Assembly: GCA_011009095.1 (NCBI GenBank)
Contig: VTPC01000873.1
Span: forward strand, 1-64,000
Source: Ignelater luminosus
Taxonomy: Eukaryota; Arthropoda; Insecta; Coleoptera; Elateridae
Direction: 5' to 3'
DNA: 64,000 bases
Made by a program: the position numbers and the translations under genes. This document shows, piece by piece, positions 34,301 to 45,300 of this stretch; within the stretch, counting starts at the first letter, position 1, and each line of letters opens with the position of its first letter. Below the pieces are notes generated by a model, which was not told the DNA's origin, did not search any database, and saw nothing but the letters and a program-made list of their open reading frames with translations.

Positions 34301-37300
34301 GGAAAGAAGCAGTTGCCTATTTTCATTGAGTACAAGACACTTCTGAATTATATACTGATTTGAAGAGAAAGTCTGAACACTTGAAATTCAGTAATTTTTT
34401 GTTCATGACAAATTTCCACCATTAGAATCCTACCTAGTTTAGTAAAAACTGCAAAAACATTAAGTTTGTTTTGATGCTTTGACTTTTATGGTCTGCTTTG
34501 TTTCTTGAAAAATAAAAAAAAACGTCTTCTCTGCTTTTTTGTTGCTTTCCCAATATCCGTGGTATTATCACTATGGAATTTTGGTTCAAAACATTTGAAG
34601 AAATGTCGCGTGTTAAATCAACGTGCCAAAGTTTTGCCAAAAGAGTGATTTGGAAAAAGCTCGAATTGTTGAGCTTGGACGGACCGACAGGAAAAACAAT
34701 CTCATCGAGGTTTCGGGCGTCCCTGACAATCAAAATCTCTTGAAGATAGTACTCTCCATCTAGCAGCTTTACGTGACAGTTTTTCTACGGTTCAGGCAGT
34801 GGACAATCAGTGACTAACAGCTACGAGTATATTGACCAAAGAAAATCTACAGCTTCAGTTTATCGTAGAATCCGATTGTTTGGTTATCATTCTTGCCGAC
34901 CAATTTTGGGCTTGCCAATCCACTGACACCAAGAAATTGCGCCACTAGAGTAAACGGGCGCAATGATATCTATATGAATGGATTAATCTCGCCATGATGG
35001 GGAAAAGAGACTACGCGAGGAACGTCGAAATTTACATTTTGCTATTGAACATCGTATAGTTCTAACCCAGAGCGTTATAGTATGGGGTGCCATTATCAAA
35101 GAGAGTAGAACTCCTTTGGTTTTCATTCTTGAAGACCTTCCAGATCCAACTTATCAGTAAGATAATGCACGCCACCATACTGCGTTGGTTATGGGGTAGT
35201 TTTTAAGAAACACTAATGTTAACGTAATGCTCTGGCTTTCTTGTCCTACGAACTTGTCGCTCATTGAACATGTGTGGGATAACGTGACTGATGCTCTGCA
35301 AAATTCCCGCAATAGACGATCTACTTTTAAGCATTCCAAGCATTATTAGAATTTCGTTGTTAAACTCGTTCTATTTGTTTCGTTTTTATACCCAAATTTA
35401 ATAATATAGTGCAAATTACACATTTCCTCCAAGTTTCATTAAAATCCGCTAATATTTTCGAGATGTTTCCATTTTTTTGCAACATCACTGAACTACAATA
35501 ATAATAAACATCTATAGGTAATTGGCTTTAGTATTCAACTTTGTGAGAAATACAAAAAATGTTAAAAAAAATTAAATTCCAACTGCTTAATTGAGGCCCA
35601 ATGGCTGTACCATGCCACTTTGCAAATTTTCACTTTTCATTTTGCAATTTTTAGTAAAAAAGAAGTACTTTGTAGAAAATACATATGTGACCCTGCATAA
35701 AGAAACCCACCTAGTGTGTTAAAACGAGCTTTCGAGAAAAACGTGTTCAAAATAAAAAGATGGAACAGCGACAGAAGATGATAATAATTTGTTGAACAAA
35801 ATGGCGTTTTTGAGGCATTTAAACATTTCTTAGGACCAGGGATCGCGCTAACGTGATGGTACGGAGTATTTTGTATAAGAATCCGTAACTCGCTTTTTGA
35901 TACACTAGGAGGGTTTCTTTATGTAGGGTTACACATATATTCCATCTATTGCATCAGAAAATAAAGCCAAATAAAGTTAAATAATCGATAATTAAAAATT
36001 TTGTCAAGTTCAAAGTAAAAGGTTTTGGTACAATAGGCACCTCAGATCACTGCAATGAAGTAAGAGAGAGAAATATAGTACTCTGAAACAATACCAGAAA
36101 CTAAATACAGTCAAGATTTTTTTGACTTGAGCTACCAAGCAACTAAGGGGATGCATTAGATTGATAAGGGTAAGGGTATAATAAAAAAAGAATATATGGG
36201 ATGTTCGTTCGCAAACCCATGCTCCAAATTGAGAGGGTATGTTAAAGAAGCTAACTTGAATATTTTGATATGCAGAACTTATGGTCGCAGATATCTTGAT
36301 AACAAGTTATTAGAGCTTTTCCTTCTAAAATTCTTACAGTGCTAACCCCAGTTTAGTTTAGTTTCGTCTTTAAGACTACATATCTACATATACAGTGTGT
36401 CTCCGGATGGACCTAACTGTACTTGTAAACTTTTCTGTTTAACATTTTACTAAAAAAGTCACTCTTCATAAAAAGTTGTGCTTATTCTAAAATGTCTTTA
36501 ACCATACTTGGAATCTTGATGTAACATACGGGGTGCCAGAAAAATCACAAAACCTGAAATTATGTCAAGAGTGAACTTATCTTATTTTTAGAGATAGAGA
36601 AAAATTTTATCTAGAAAAGTTGTTTGGAATGAAATGTTGCATTAGTACTGGAGATTTATAGACCAGACTCTTTAATGTGTCTCCAAAAAAATCAAATTAA
36701 ATTAAAATAAAGACACTTTTTAATGTAACGATCTTAGAAGAAAAAGGCCTAATTACCACTCTTAAGACATCTGCAACCATATGTTCCATATTCAAAATAC
36801 TCAGGTTAGCTTGCTAAACAGTTTGGTGCATGAATTTGCGGACACCCTGTATAAAAGTACGAAAGTGAATTACTAGATGTTGACTCAAGTAAGCCCAAGT
36901 GTCCCATACACTGATTAACTAACTAAAAGGTAATGCAGAGTTGATTTCTGAATGTATGTGTTTCTACAAATCAAATCTTTTATGGGATGTTGAGAATTTT
37001 GGAAGTTCGACTGTACATAAATATTAGCATGCCTTCAAATAAAAATATAAAAAAGTAAATCATGGAATTAATTCTTAGTTTGTAATAGGAGAAAAACATG
37101 ATTGTTGAGACTTCAATTAGAAATTTAAAAAACTACTGAGAGGGTGAGCAAGCACACTGTTGCCACAACAATGAAATGTTATAAATCTTCAGATTTGGAA
37201 ATTTATAGCCAGCTTTGGCATCGTTGGTTATAGCAGTTGATCACCCTCTTGTTGATCATTTTGATACACTTTGACATTATAGTGACGAAATAAATCAAAA

Positions 37301-38434
37301 CAATTTTCATTTAAATATTTAAATATAATAATTACTTATAACCTAAATGTAGAACAGACAAGTACACAAATTTATGTTTTTACAATTATACCAACCTAAC
37401 CCAACAATATATAGGTGAGAAATAATATTTAAATATTTCATGTTCAATGAGATAGTAGGTATATACCATAAACAGAAACAAATTAACTTTGCAAAAGGAC
37501 TGTCAGCATTCTAGATTCTTTTTATATCGTCATTCATAAGACATGCAATATGGTACATTTAATATTTTCGATGGTCAATGAATATTTTGACCTTTTCTGA
37601 ATTTTTTTCCTCTAGCTGTTTAACTCATCTATCACCAATTATGATTTTATTTGAAATAAATGCACTAAACGCAGTCATTGCACATGCAACTAATTTAATG
37701 TAGAAATACAATAATGTTTGTGTGAGTGAAAAGAAGAAATACACCAAATTCGATTTGGCAATGAAAGTGGTCTTTGCAAAATTGTCAGACTAACTCCTAA
37801 TAGGTTTTCTCATTTCCTTCAGTACGTTGATGTTAAAAAATAAAAATTAGTGTTAATCAATCAGAAACTATCTCAAGGTGTACTTATTATAATTCAAGGT
37901 ATTTAATATAAATTAGTATTATAAATAAATTAAAGAAACAAACCTTCAGTTTTACAATTTCGTTTTTAAGGATTTGCAGTTCGCCTTTACGTTCGCCCAA
38001 TTCCAAAGCAAGTTCGGATTTTTCTTTGGCCATATCAGTCAACTGCCGTTGAAGTAGTTCTATTTCTTGTAGCGATTCTAACGAGTGATCAACTTCCCTC
38101 GAGTCTAATTTATTATTATTACTTGAAATTCCTAAAACGAAAAATAAAAACAAACTTGGATTGGTATGATGGGAAAAGAGAAAAAATATTTTTATAGCTT
38201 ACCTTTCTTTTCATTTTTCTTGTCGCTTAATTTATCGAGCCGATCCTTAGATGCAGATTTTTTCAATTTGGAAAATGCCCCTTTATTTTTATGATCGGCA
38301 TTAAGGTTGGTGACCGACGAGGACCTCGACAAATCTTCACAGATTTGTCCTTGCAGCTGACCTTGTTCGCTTTTTGATGAAGCTTGAGCTTGTCCTCTGC
38401 GAAAAATCGCTTTGATATTTTTCATTTTCATCAT
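20844..38434 (-). CDS. SPECC1L: Cytospin-A/SPECC1L homologue, CH-domain isoform (14 coding exons)
   Basis: Exons as read, 5' to 3': 38434-38203, 38131-37944, 32934-32758, 32657-32518, 32459-31934, 31873-31685, 31625-31500, 31444-31301, 31240-31078, 22369-22208, 22152-21913, 21625-21497, 21277-21003, 20933-20844. Every intron has GT..AG ends, all phases agree, and the sum is 2,781 nt (926 residues plus stop). Residues ~80-625 are mainly coiled coil. Residues ~810-926 form a calponin-homology domain closely resembling cytospin-A/SPECC1L ([33 protein letters not shown], ending IYKHFET). Vertebrate cytospin-A links actin and microtubules in adhesion and cytokinesis and is ~1,117 residues, so this protein is shorter. 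The start is the first in-frame ATG, with A at -3. The 5' UTR is undetermined. Confidence 0.9.
22370..24086. other. Intron sequence without recognised elements
   Basis: AT-rich intron between the CH-side exons and the hAT element. A few short inverted repeats but no transposon ends, frames or RNA genes that I could support. Confidence 0.45.
24087..25548. mobile_element. Non-autonomous hAT-like element with TAATTG subterminal repeats
   Basis: The left end begins CAGAGCTGTCAGTAATTG and the reverse complement of the right end begins CAGAGCTTGCAGAGCTTACT, where the terminal block is doubled. The 8-base flanks are CAAAAATT (24079-24086) and CATAAATT (25549-25556), 7 of 8 identical. For about 250 bp inside each end the sequence is a swarm of TAATTG/AATTGAATTAC motifs in both orientations, typical of hAT subterminal transposase-binding arrays. 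The 1,462-bp body has no transposase. It lies in the cytospin intron between the giant exon and the CH exons. Confidence 0.75.
25654..25659 (-). terminator. Candidate AATAAA poly-A signal of the long isoform
   Basis: TTTATT on the plus strand reads AATAAA on the gene strand, about 200 bases after the stop of the giant exon and about 100 bases before the edge of the intronic hAT element. It would allow the transcript to end before the CH exons. Position and motif are seen; use is inferred. Confidence 0.45.
25857..30967 (-). CDS. Giant alternative terminal exon of the cytospin gene (1,703 codons, no CH domain)
   Basis: A 5.1-kb frame opens after the acceptor AATTAG|GT (30968-30970) in phase 1, the same phase as the downstream CH-side exon. 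The donor at 31078 therefore joins it in frame. It ends at TAA (25857-25859) with AATAAA about 200 bases beyond. Joined to the nine upstream exons it gives about 2,331 residues. The product is acidic, rich in Glu, Lys, Ser and Asn, and mostly disordered-looking. It has a duplicated ~75-residue block near its start, two VFGNIE motifs, a His tract (HSHHHHHH) and a more ordered-looking C-terminus ([18 protein letters not shown]). No known domain was recognised. That one uninterrupted 5-kb frame persists in AT-rich DNA shows it is coding. Whether it ends the transcript, or is sometimes spliced on through an internal donor I missed, is open. Confidence 0.82.
31078..32934 (-). CDS. SPECC1L: Cytospin central coiled-coil exons (seven exons)
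   Basis: Exons 32934-32758, 32657-32518, 32459-31934, 31873-31685, 31625-31500, 31444-31301 and 31240-31078 form a continuous heptad-rich coiled coil (for example [20 protein letters not shown] and [20 protein letters not shown]). It ends in [20 protein letters not shown], a segment characteristic of cytospins. Phases are 0-0-2-0-0-0-0, then 1 at the final donor. That last donor (AAAG|GTCAGT) is the branch point between the giant exon (30967) and the CH-side exons (22369), both in phase 1. The coiled coil is the part expected to dimerise and associate with microtubules. Confidence 0.9.
33790..33970 (+). pseudogene. Possible hAT dimerisation-domain relic in intron
   Basis: A short plus-strand frame contains [15 protein letters not shown], which resembles the hATC signature (xxTxxxERSFSxLxxIK) at one spot only. 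Surrounding residues do not clearly follow the family. No ends were seen. Weak. Confidence 0.25.
34560..35480 (+). pseudogene. Tc1-like transposase relic with one terminal repeat
   Basis: Broken plus-strand frames contain pieces in Tc1 order. A helix-turn-helix/GRPR-type linker remnant ([13 protein letters not shown], about 34675-34715) comes first. A central part follows, then a catalytic-core piece ending in [12 protein letters not shown], equivalent to NPIEHVWD (about 35250-35290; the other frame reads [15 protein letters not shown]). The block at 35410-35490 is the terminal repeat, matching the solitary copy at 16600-16700. Many stops and frame changes are present. It lies in the 5-kb cytospin intron, in antisense orientation to the gene. 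Confidence 0.6.
35686..35935. mobile_element. 250-bp MITE with ~45-bp TIRs and TA flanks
   Basis: Left end TGTGACCCTGCATAAAGAAA; reverse complement of the right end TGTGTAACCCTACATAAAGA. The arms continue through AAACCC.CCTAGTGT. TA borders both ends (35684-35685 and 35936-35937). No coding content. Located in the cytospin intron. Confidence 0.75.
36393..36849. mobile_element. Mariner-type non-autonomous element, short TIRs
   Basis: Left end CAGTGTGTCTCCGGATG and right end (reverse complement) CAGGGTGTCCGCAAATTCATG are alike over about 15-20 bp, and both are flanked by TA (36391-36392 and 36850-36851). The 457-bp body is non-coding. The TIR match is short, so this is less certain than its neighbours. 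Confidence 0.5.
37944..38434 (-). CDS. SPECC1L: Cytospin first two coding exons
   Basis: Exon 38434-38203 begins [15 protein letters not shown] and is basic and serine-rich, with a [18 protein letters not shown] segment like the N-terminus of vertebrate cytospins. It ends at AAAG|GTAAGC in phase 1. Exon 38131-37944 starts after TTTTAG and encodes the first coiled coil ([20 protein letters not shown]). It ends at AAG|GTTTGT in phase 0. A longer frame begins with a GTG at 38464, but no upstream ATG was seen in the frame nearby. A 5-kb intron carrying several transposons follows. Confidence 0.85.
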
Positions 38435-40075
38435 TTTTCGTTTTTCGAAATGACTTTTTCGCACTTGAAGGAAACACTGCGTTTTTATACACTTTTATTG
38501 GTTATTACAAGAATTTAGTTCTTGTCAGTCTTATACATTTTTGTCAAAGGCAACATTATCACGTTCTTTATTTTAATTTTATTAAAATTAATTCTGAAAC
38601 CAGCACGTGTTCAATGTACTATATGTAATACACGACGAAAAATTGTTTAACAAATACACTATACAATTTTCCGTGATAAAACACTATTAATCAGTTCAAT
38701 TTAGTTATAAAATGAATCAACGTTTATTTAAGATTGTATGATCTTGATAAAAAGACAAGCAAAAAAAATGTCGTCTATACAAGTTTTTGGATACATCCTT
38801 AAAAGGTTCAATAAATTGCAGACAATTTTGAAGCCTTGGTGTACATAAAAAATGAAAACATACATTCGAGTTACTGAAAAAGCCATGGCCAACCATTTTT
38901 GGTAGGCAGGGCAGGTTTATCTGCTCAAGTAATTGTCCTCTTAAAAAGCAATAAACTCGTTAAGCACCTACAGTTAGTTTTTTTTTCTATCTCTCGTTCG
39001 AAAAAAAAAACAGAATCTAAATTGCTTCTAATTGGATAAATTTAATTGCGCTATTTTATAGAAAAAAATTTACGCAATGAAGTAATGAGTGTGATTTAAA
39101 TAAATGGCCGTAATAAAACGATTACATCATCGCAAATTTAAGGGTATTAGCACTTTAACCAACAAACACATGTTAAACGATTGACGAAGTCGAAAAATTA
39201 CTTTAATAAACAATTTCTTTAAAGGCGTTGTCGAATTTTTATAATATACGAGGCGAACCTCATTCTTAAATAATAATAAATAACAAATAAGAATTAAAAA
39301 GAAATTAATGGATATCTCTGGTTTACTTTGAACGCAAGGTAAATGAGGAAAGAGACCCACTTTCCAGTTTATATTTATAAATAGATTTTATAAACTCGCA
39401 ATTGGTACTAAGATGTCCATTTCTAATGAAGGTCGTTTATGGAGTTTCTTTATTTTCACATGATATAGGTGTGTTGTTGCATATATGTAAAGCAAAAGAA
39501 ACTGTTTTTTAAATAAATTTTTTTAATTTCTTGGTAGTAAATCTATCTGTGGTATATTTTGAAAGTACTATAGTATAATTAAAATTCCGCATTCAAGATT
39601 TATGGATTTGACTTTCAAGAAATGAAGACATGCAAAAAATTGGTATATCTCAAATAAATCTAGACATTCTTAATTTTCACCTTGCTCATAAATATTATTT
39701 AATAATTTCTCTTAATTATTATTTCCAATAGTATGCCAAGACTATTCTTTCTACTTGACTAATATTTTGCAGTTTTTTGGCTACTAATGAGTAGTCTCAA
39801 CATAAACCATAAAGTCATGATCCAAATACCTTCAAATGTTTAAACAAAAACTAAAGTTTACTTGGCGGTAGCAGATTTTTGAAATTTGTAAACTTGTAAA
39901 CGTAAAATGTACTTTTTCCTAAGAGATACATTTTATTGATCTTATTAGTTCTTTTAAACTAGTGGATATTCTTGATTTATTAAAATTCGCCTGTAGATGT
40001 TTTCTTATTTATTCTGCTACTTTTTGATATTCTAGATTAAATTTTAAGCTCCATGGTAAAAGGTAGTAAACAAAT
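38435..40075. other. Upstream flank of the cytospin gene; no other feature
   Basis: The first few hundred bases above 38434 should hold the 5' UTR and promoter on the minus strand, but no clear TATA box or initiator could be fixed. The rest shows no coding frame or repeat I can support. Confidence 0.4.
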
Positions 40076-40783
40076 AGTCCAGTCAAAATAGACAAAAAAA
40101 GTCCAAACATAGCCAAAATGTAGATACGAATGAAACTTGGTACAGACCTTCAAATCCTAATTGTAAATGAAATGTCAAAAATCTCCATTGATTAGGTTTC
40201 TGCAAAAAATCTTATTCAAAGTCAAAGATCTAAAAACAGGTTTTTGCAAATATCTCTTAAATGGTAAGTTTTATTGCAAAATATTTATTATAAAACTTTC
40301 AGATCATACAACTTCCTACAAAAAAGGTTCATTTATATTTTAGTTTTATTAATTTTAAAAAATGGTGTGTAATTAATTATAAAAGAAGAACAGTTTTTTT
40401 ATTGATCTTTAAATAAGGTGTTATCATTAACAATCTTCAATTTTATTTCAGGACTTACTGTTTCTTCTTTTTCGCTTTCTTCTTCTTCCTCCTCCGGTTG
40501 CTGGATATACAACGACCGATCATTCGAAGGAAAAAAAGTACAGAAACCTTTTTTGTAGGAAATTGTACGATCTACAAATTTTATAATAACTATGCTTACG
40601 ATAAAACTTACCATTTAAGAGATCGAAAACCAGTTTTTGGCCTTTGACCTTGAACTACATTTTTGCAGAAGCCTAATCAATGGCGATTTTTGCCATTTCA
40701 TTTAAATTGAAGATTTGAAGGTCTGTACCAAGTTTCATCTCTATCAATTTTTGACTGTGTTCAATGTCTATTTTGACTGGACT
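40076..40783. mobile_element. Foldback element with ~270-bp inverted arms
   Basis: The left arm (40076 to about 40350) and right arm (about 40515 to 40783) are inverted copies. Shared blocks include AGTCCAGTCAAAATAGACA, GAAACTTGGTACAGACCTTC, CCATTGATTAGG, CTCTTAAATGGTAAGTTTTA and CCTACAAAAAAGGTT, all in the same order, at about 80% overall. The spacer is only about 165 bp. A 71-codon minus-strand frame (40399-40614) covers the spacer and part of the right arm and contains an EEEEEESEKEE run; I regard it as probably incidental. No clear target duplication or transposase was found. Confidence 0.8.
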
Positions 40784-41079
40784 AAAAAGATCAAACTAAT
40801 AAACCAGTAGATAGATTTGTTTGTACACCCTGTATACATATGAATAATATTTACTGAATCCAAAGATTATTTCAAACTCTCTTTCAGATTTCACTTAAAC
40901 ATCCCTATGATGTCCAATACATTACTAATATTTTTCCATCGAGATGATGAGAGACGATTTCAGCTTGGAATTAATTGATTTTCCAGGGAAAAAAACTAAA
41001 TAGGCTGCCCTTCTTACAAGCTCTAGCGGTATATTAAGTGGTTACAATTTTTATATTTTTCTTTTTTTTTCTATTCTAG

Positions 41080-41745
41080 TTTGGCACTACAATAGATGCC
41101 GTTTGAAGATCTGGAAAGAAGGTAATGAAGGAGCTACCTTAACATCCTCCTTAGTTTTCGTTTAATTTTGATTCCCAACATTGTAAGCTATCGTTTAGCA
41201 TTTATATTATAATTTGAAGCCTTCCAGGAAAGTTTAAAGTCGAACAGGATTCGTTTCAGGTAAAAATAATAAACTTTTAACTCCAAAAGCAATAATCTCT
41301 GTTTTCAAAGTCTCCATAATACCATTACTGTTGTAACCATTCTGAAAAGCAACATACTAACAGTTTTTCTAGTTCCCAGCTAAATCAATGACAGTAACTG
41401 ACAACACAAACAATAAAGGGCCAAGGATGCTACCTTCAGCAACACCGTATACTACTTGAAAAAGAACTGATATATTATGTTGTACAGATTCTTCATCCAA
41501 TGATCACATATTTTTATAATTTTTAAAGAAACCCAGGTAGGACTTAGGATATCAAATATTCACACAACTCTTTAACTTGCTTTCAGTATTAATAGTAATA
41601 GATATAAATGACATCGTGCTTCGATAGGTTTTTCTTATATCCAAACTGGTAGATTGATGATAAACTTTGTTCCTCAAGAATTTTTGCAAAAATAATATAC
41701 TAAGCTTTTTAAAAGACCTTGTATGAGGTACTAAATTTCGTACTC
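41080..41745 (-). pseudogene. LINE reverse-transcriptase relic
   Basis: Minus-strand pieces in RT order: ILEEQSLSSIYQFGYKKNLS (about 41640-41700), corresponding to the QFGFRxxxST motif; then VVYGVAEGSILGPLLFVL (about 41390-41455), corresponding to GVPQGSxLGPLLF. The YADD box is not preserved. Several frame changes occur. A CR1/Jockey-like LINE is likely; the clade cannot be decided. Confidence 0.55.
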
Positions 41746-42141
41746 ACCCAATTACTGTTTTTTACTTTTGACCGGAAACGCATTATGTAGATTACCACTG
41801 TGTGGCCTCTTGTATGCAAAACCTCCTAATTTTATCTGGTGATCTGCTACAAAATCTCCAATTTTAAGGTTTGTTACCTTCTAGTTGCAAAAATGAAACG
41901 AAATGACTCTCGGACAAACCGAACTTTCACGACTTTGAAACTCTCCCAGTTATGGATTTAAATTCAACTCTGTCTTTGTAAAAACAACGTTTGAAAGTCC
42001 CAAAAACAGGATGTCTTTCGTCTAGCCAAGTCAAAACACTTTTGCACAGTTTTTTCTTACTATCAAGAAATAAATGACGATTTAGAAGAGCTCCATATTA
42101 TATAATTACATTATTTCCACGGTTTGGTTAGTCATTTTATA

Positions 42142-42379
42142 CAGAGTGGCTCAATAAAAACGAAACAGACTGAATAACTCCCACGAAAATAATTTTTCGA
42201 AAAAACGCAAAAACACGTCGATTTGTAATTGGGAGGGGAGTATTTTTGAAGTACAATTCGGATCTTAAACTTCAACCCCCTAGGGGAGGCATCAAATTCT
42301 CAAAAATGTCTAATAGGAAGGAAAAAAATTATTTTCGTGAGAGTTATTCAGGCTGTTTCGTTTTTGATGGGCCACCCTG
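42142..42379. mobile_element. 238-bp mariner-type MITE with ~55-bp TIRs
   Basis: Left end CAGAGTGGCTCAATAAAAAC and reverse complement of right end CAGGGTGGCCCATCAAAAAC continue together through GAAACAG.CTGAATAACTC.CACGAAAATAATTTTT. TA flanks both sides (42140-42141, 42380-42381). The long, well-kept arms and TA duplication mark a Tc1/mariner-derived MITE. The 68-codon frame at 42246-42452 runs through the right arm and is not a gene. Confidence 0.88.
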
Positions 42380-42381
42380 TA

Positions 42382-45300
42382 TTTTTATTTGCAGGTTAAT
42401 AAAACAGCCTTGGCTGTGGACGAGATATAATTTGATTTCTAGGCAAGAATAATTGTGTCAACAAACGTGATCCTACTCGTTTAAATAAATGCGAGTTTTA
42501 AAAGCATTTAACATCAAAACAATTGGACTTGAATCTAGATCAGAGGAAAGCTAACAATTTTATTATCATTTAATAACCATTGGGAAAATGTGTGAACGAA
42601 TAGTAGGTTTAATAGTAAAAAGGTGATGAATAGGAAAAACTTCCGATTTTCATAAGATGTTCCCTTCTCCTAGCCTAGCAGGTCACCTATATCTTAGAAA
42701 ATATATAAAACCAGATCCTAGTACCCAAGCGAGGTTTAAGTTAGGTTAGCTGCTCTTCAGTTTTTTTTGTTGGGGGTTAGCAGACAAGCCGAATATTTAC
42801 ACCGACTACCTTCGAAGTGGACTTAGAGGCAACAGGTCTTTGTACGTGCAGTATTTTCCGAAGTTTAGAAGTGGGCTAGACCAAGCCTTACTTTTGATAT
42901 CGCTGTGTTTCGGGGGCCTACATTAGATTTTTCGAATCAGTTGAATTTCTTGGGCTTACTGGGTTGCCTGTGTTCTTCAGATTGATTAAGTTTCTTCCAA
43001 TGACTGAGATTTTCCTACAGTTCAGCTGTTTATGGAGTAGCTTAAAAAAATCTATCATAAACTATGTTGTGTTTTAGCTTTAAATTTTAAAACATGTAAA
43101 ACACTAACGCTAGTGAATACTAGTTGCGACTTCATTTTCAAACTTTCATATTGGGTTTTTCAGCTCGGCTCAACTGAACTTTTCCATCCATTCGAAATTT
43201 CTAGAGATTCTTTGTACTGAGCTTTATCGACAGACTAGGATTTTTACTTTTCACATCAATCCAACTTTTCGAATGCCTCGAAGAAAATGTTGTCGATCTT
43301 TTTTAAGGGGCGTTAAGTTTATATCCGTCGGGCAGGGCCTAATCGATTCAAACAGTTTTTGCTCATGCTCTTGATGTTATGATCAGTTTTTTAACTGTTT
43401 TATAAGCCTTGTGGACAATATGTATTTTAACTACTATAATGTTCAAAATATCTGATAACTACAATTACTTGTATTTGGTATTTTTTATTACATACTGACA
43501 CTAGTTGTGACTTGTTGGAAAGATGTTGTCTTCTTCCGTGAAACTTAGAACGATTAAAAAGATTTACACCATAAAAATAGTAGAAAAGTCAATTACAATC
43601 TACCTCAACAGTTTGAAAATAGAAATTCCTCTTAATCTCTACAAAATACCTAAGCGTGTAAGCATGTATTCGTTCCAGATCGATTAAAAGGATAATGCAA
43701 AGAAGTAATTACTACGAATAAAGACGAAAAGCTTTTCGGTACGTCACGAGCGATAATATTCATTGCATCGTACACAATGCGTTGGTAAATTGATTTGTTA
43801 AGGAAATAACTTAAAATTCAGCATCCTAATCGGGTGAAATTTCAGAACACATTACTTCAGGGAATGTTTTAAATTATTATTTCGAAACGCTCTGTATGCT
43901 GCTTCATAAATAAATACGTAACAGATATCAACAAAGAGGCTTTGATTCTAATTATGGACAAACAAAAACAAGAAAATATGATTAATTTTATCTTTATTCA
44001 ATCCAAACAACAATTAAAGTGAGGTTGGTTCTCAAGAATTCTCATGTAATAACTTGTAAGAACCTTGTAAAGAATGACACACATTTATCTAATCAAAAGG
44101 TTTATCCCCTTATCTTGGAATGTTTTAAAAGGGAAATATCGAAATCGTAATATTTACACTACCTGCGACTACTTTAAAAACAAATTTTTCCAACCAATTT
44201 CTACATTTTCAAATTTTCGACCTACTCTCTTTCATTACAAAATTCTTTAATTGGCAAATAACGAGTTCGTTTCACGGCCAACTGTTCATCACGGCTTGTA
44301 AAAGGATTTCCTGTCGTCTTTCACGTTTGAGTAGTGACCCACATTTTGCTAATGGTATACAAGAAGAGTATAAAACCAACGTAGGTTACATCTCTTCCGT
44401 TATGGTGATGAACATTTGGTTCTTCTACCGAGAGATTAATGGGCATGGTTTTTAACTTCAAAAATGGAAAGTCTAACAGTAATGTGAAGAAGGAAATACA
44501 TAAACAGTCAGCAATACTATTAAAATTGAGCTAAAAATAAAAAAAAAGATTTCAGTACTATATCGTATATGCAAATTATTACTATTACAATAGAATCTTG
44601 TAGGTGCCACATATCTCTGGCGCAAGATTGATTATGCGAACACCCACAGAAAAAGATCATTCTTCTATATATTATAATTACACACGCTCACGTTTCGTTA
44701 ATAATTATTATCTGCAATCTGTACTACGATATATAGCACAGATATAATGCAATAACATGTAACTAACTAGGTATACATAGAGAGATGTGCGTCATTTTTA
44801 CGTGTTATTTGCTTGTGAAATCCTATCAATACAATTAATGAAGAAGAAACGAACTGAAATTAGCTATTACTTATAGATGTTTCAACAAAATGGGGCGTCT
44901 GCATGTAGCTGAAATTAATAATAAATACTAATTATTATTAATGGCATAACCATTAAAAGGTTATTATCTTCAATTATCGCTATCAAAAATATTTATTGTT
45001 TCTCAATCAATACATGATCATCGAGATTATTATCATGTATCCATACATCCGGCCACCTAAAAATATCAATGCTTGTATATTAATGTCCTATTGCTTAAAA
45101 TGGTTATAGCTTTAGACATTTCGTGATTAAAAAACAGAATTATTTTTGTTTTTATTACTTTAGCGAATTTTATGTTTGGAATTAATAACAAGTTAGAGGC
45201 GCCATAAAAAACCATAATAAATGAAACCGACTTGCAAGCTGTGTGAAATTTATGAACATTCGAAAAAATTATGAGGAAATAAAAAGCAAAACACATATGT

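Noticed and set aside
38435-38464. GTG at 38464 as the cytospin start
   Set aside because: Eukaryotic initiation at GTG is unlikely. The ATG at 38432-38434 follows ten codons later in a good context (A at -3).
40399-40614. Acidic 71-codon frame as a captured gene in the foldback element
   Set aside because: Most of it lies in the inverted arm, and the Glu run comes from a simple TTCTTC tract. Insufficient evidence.
42246-42452. 68-codon plus-strand ORF
   Set aside because: It runs through the inverted arm of a MITE and past its end; no coding evidence.
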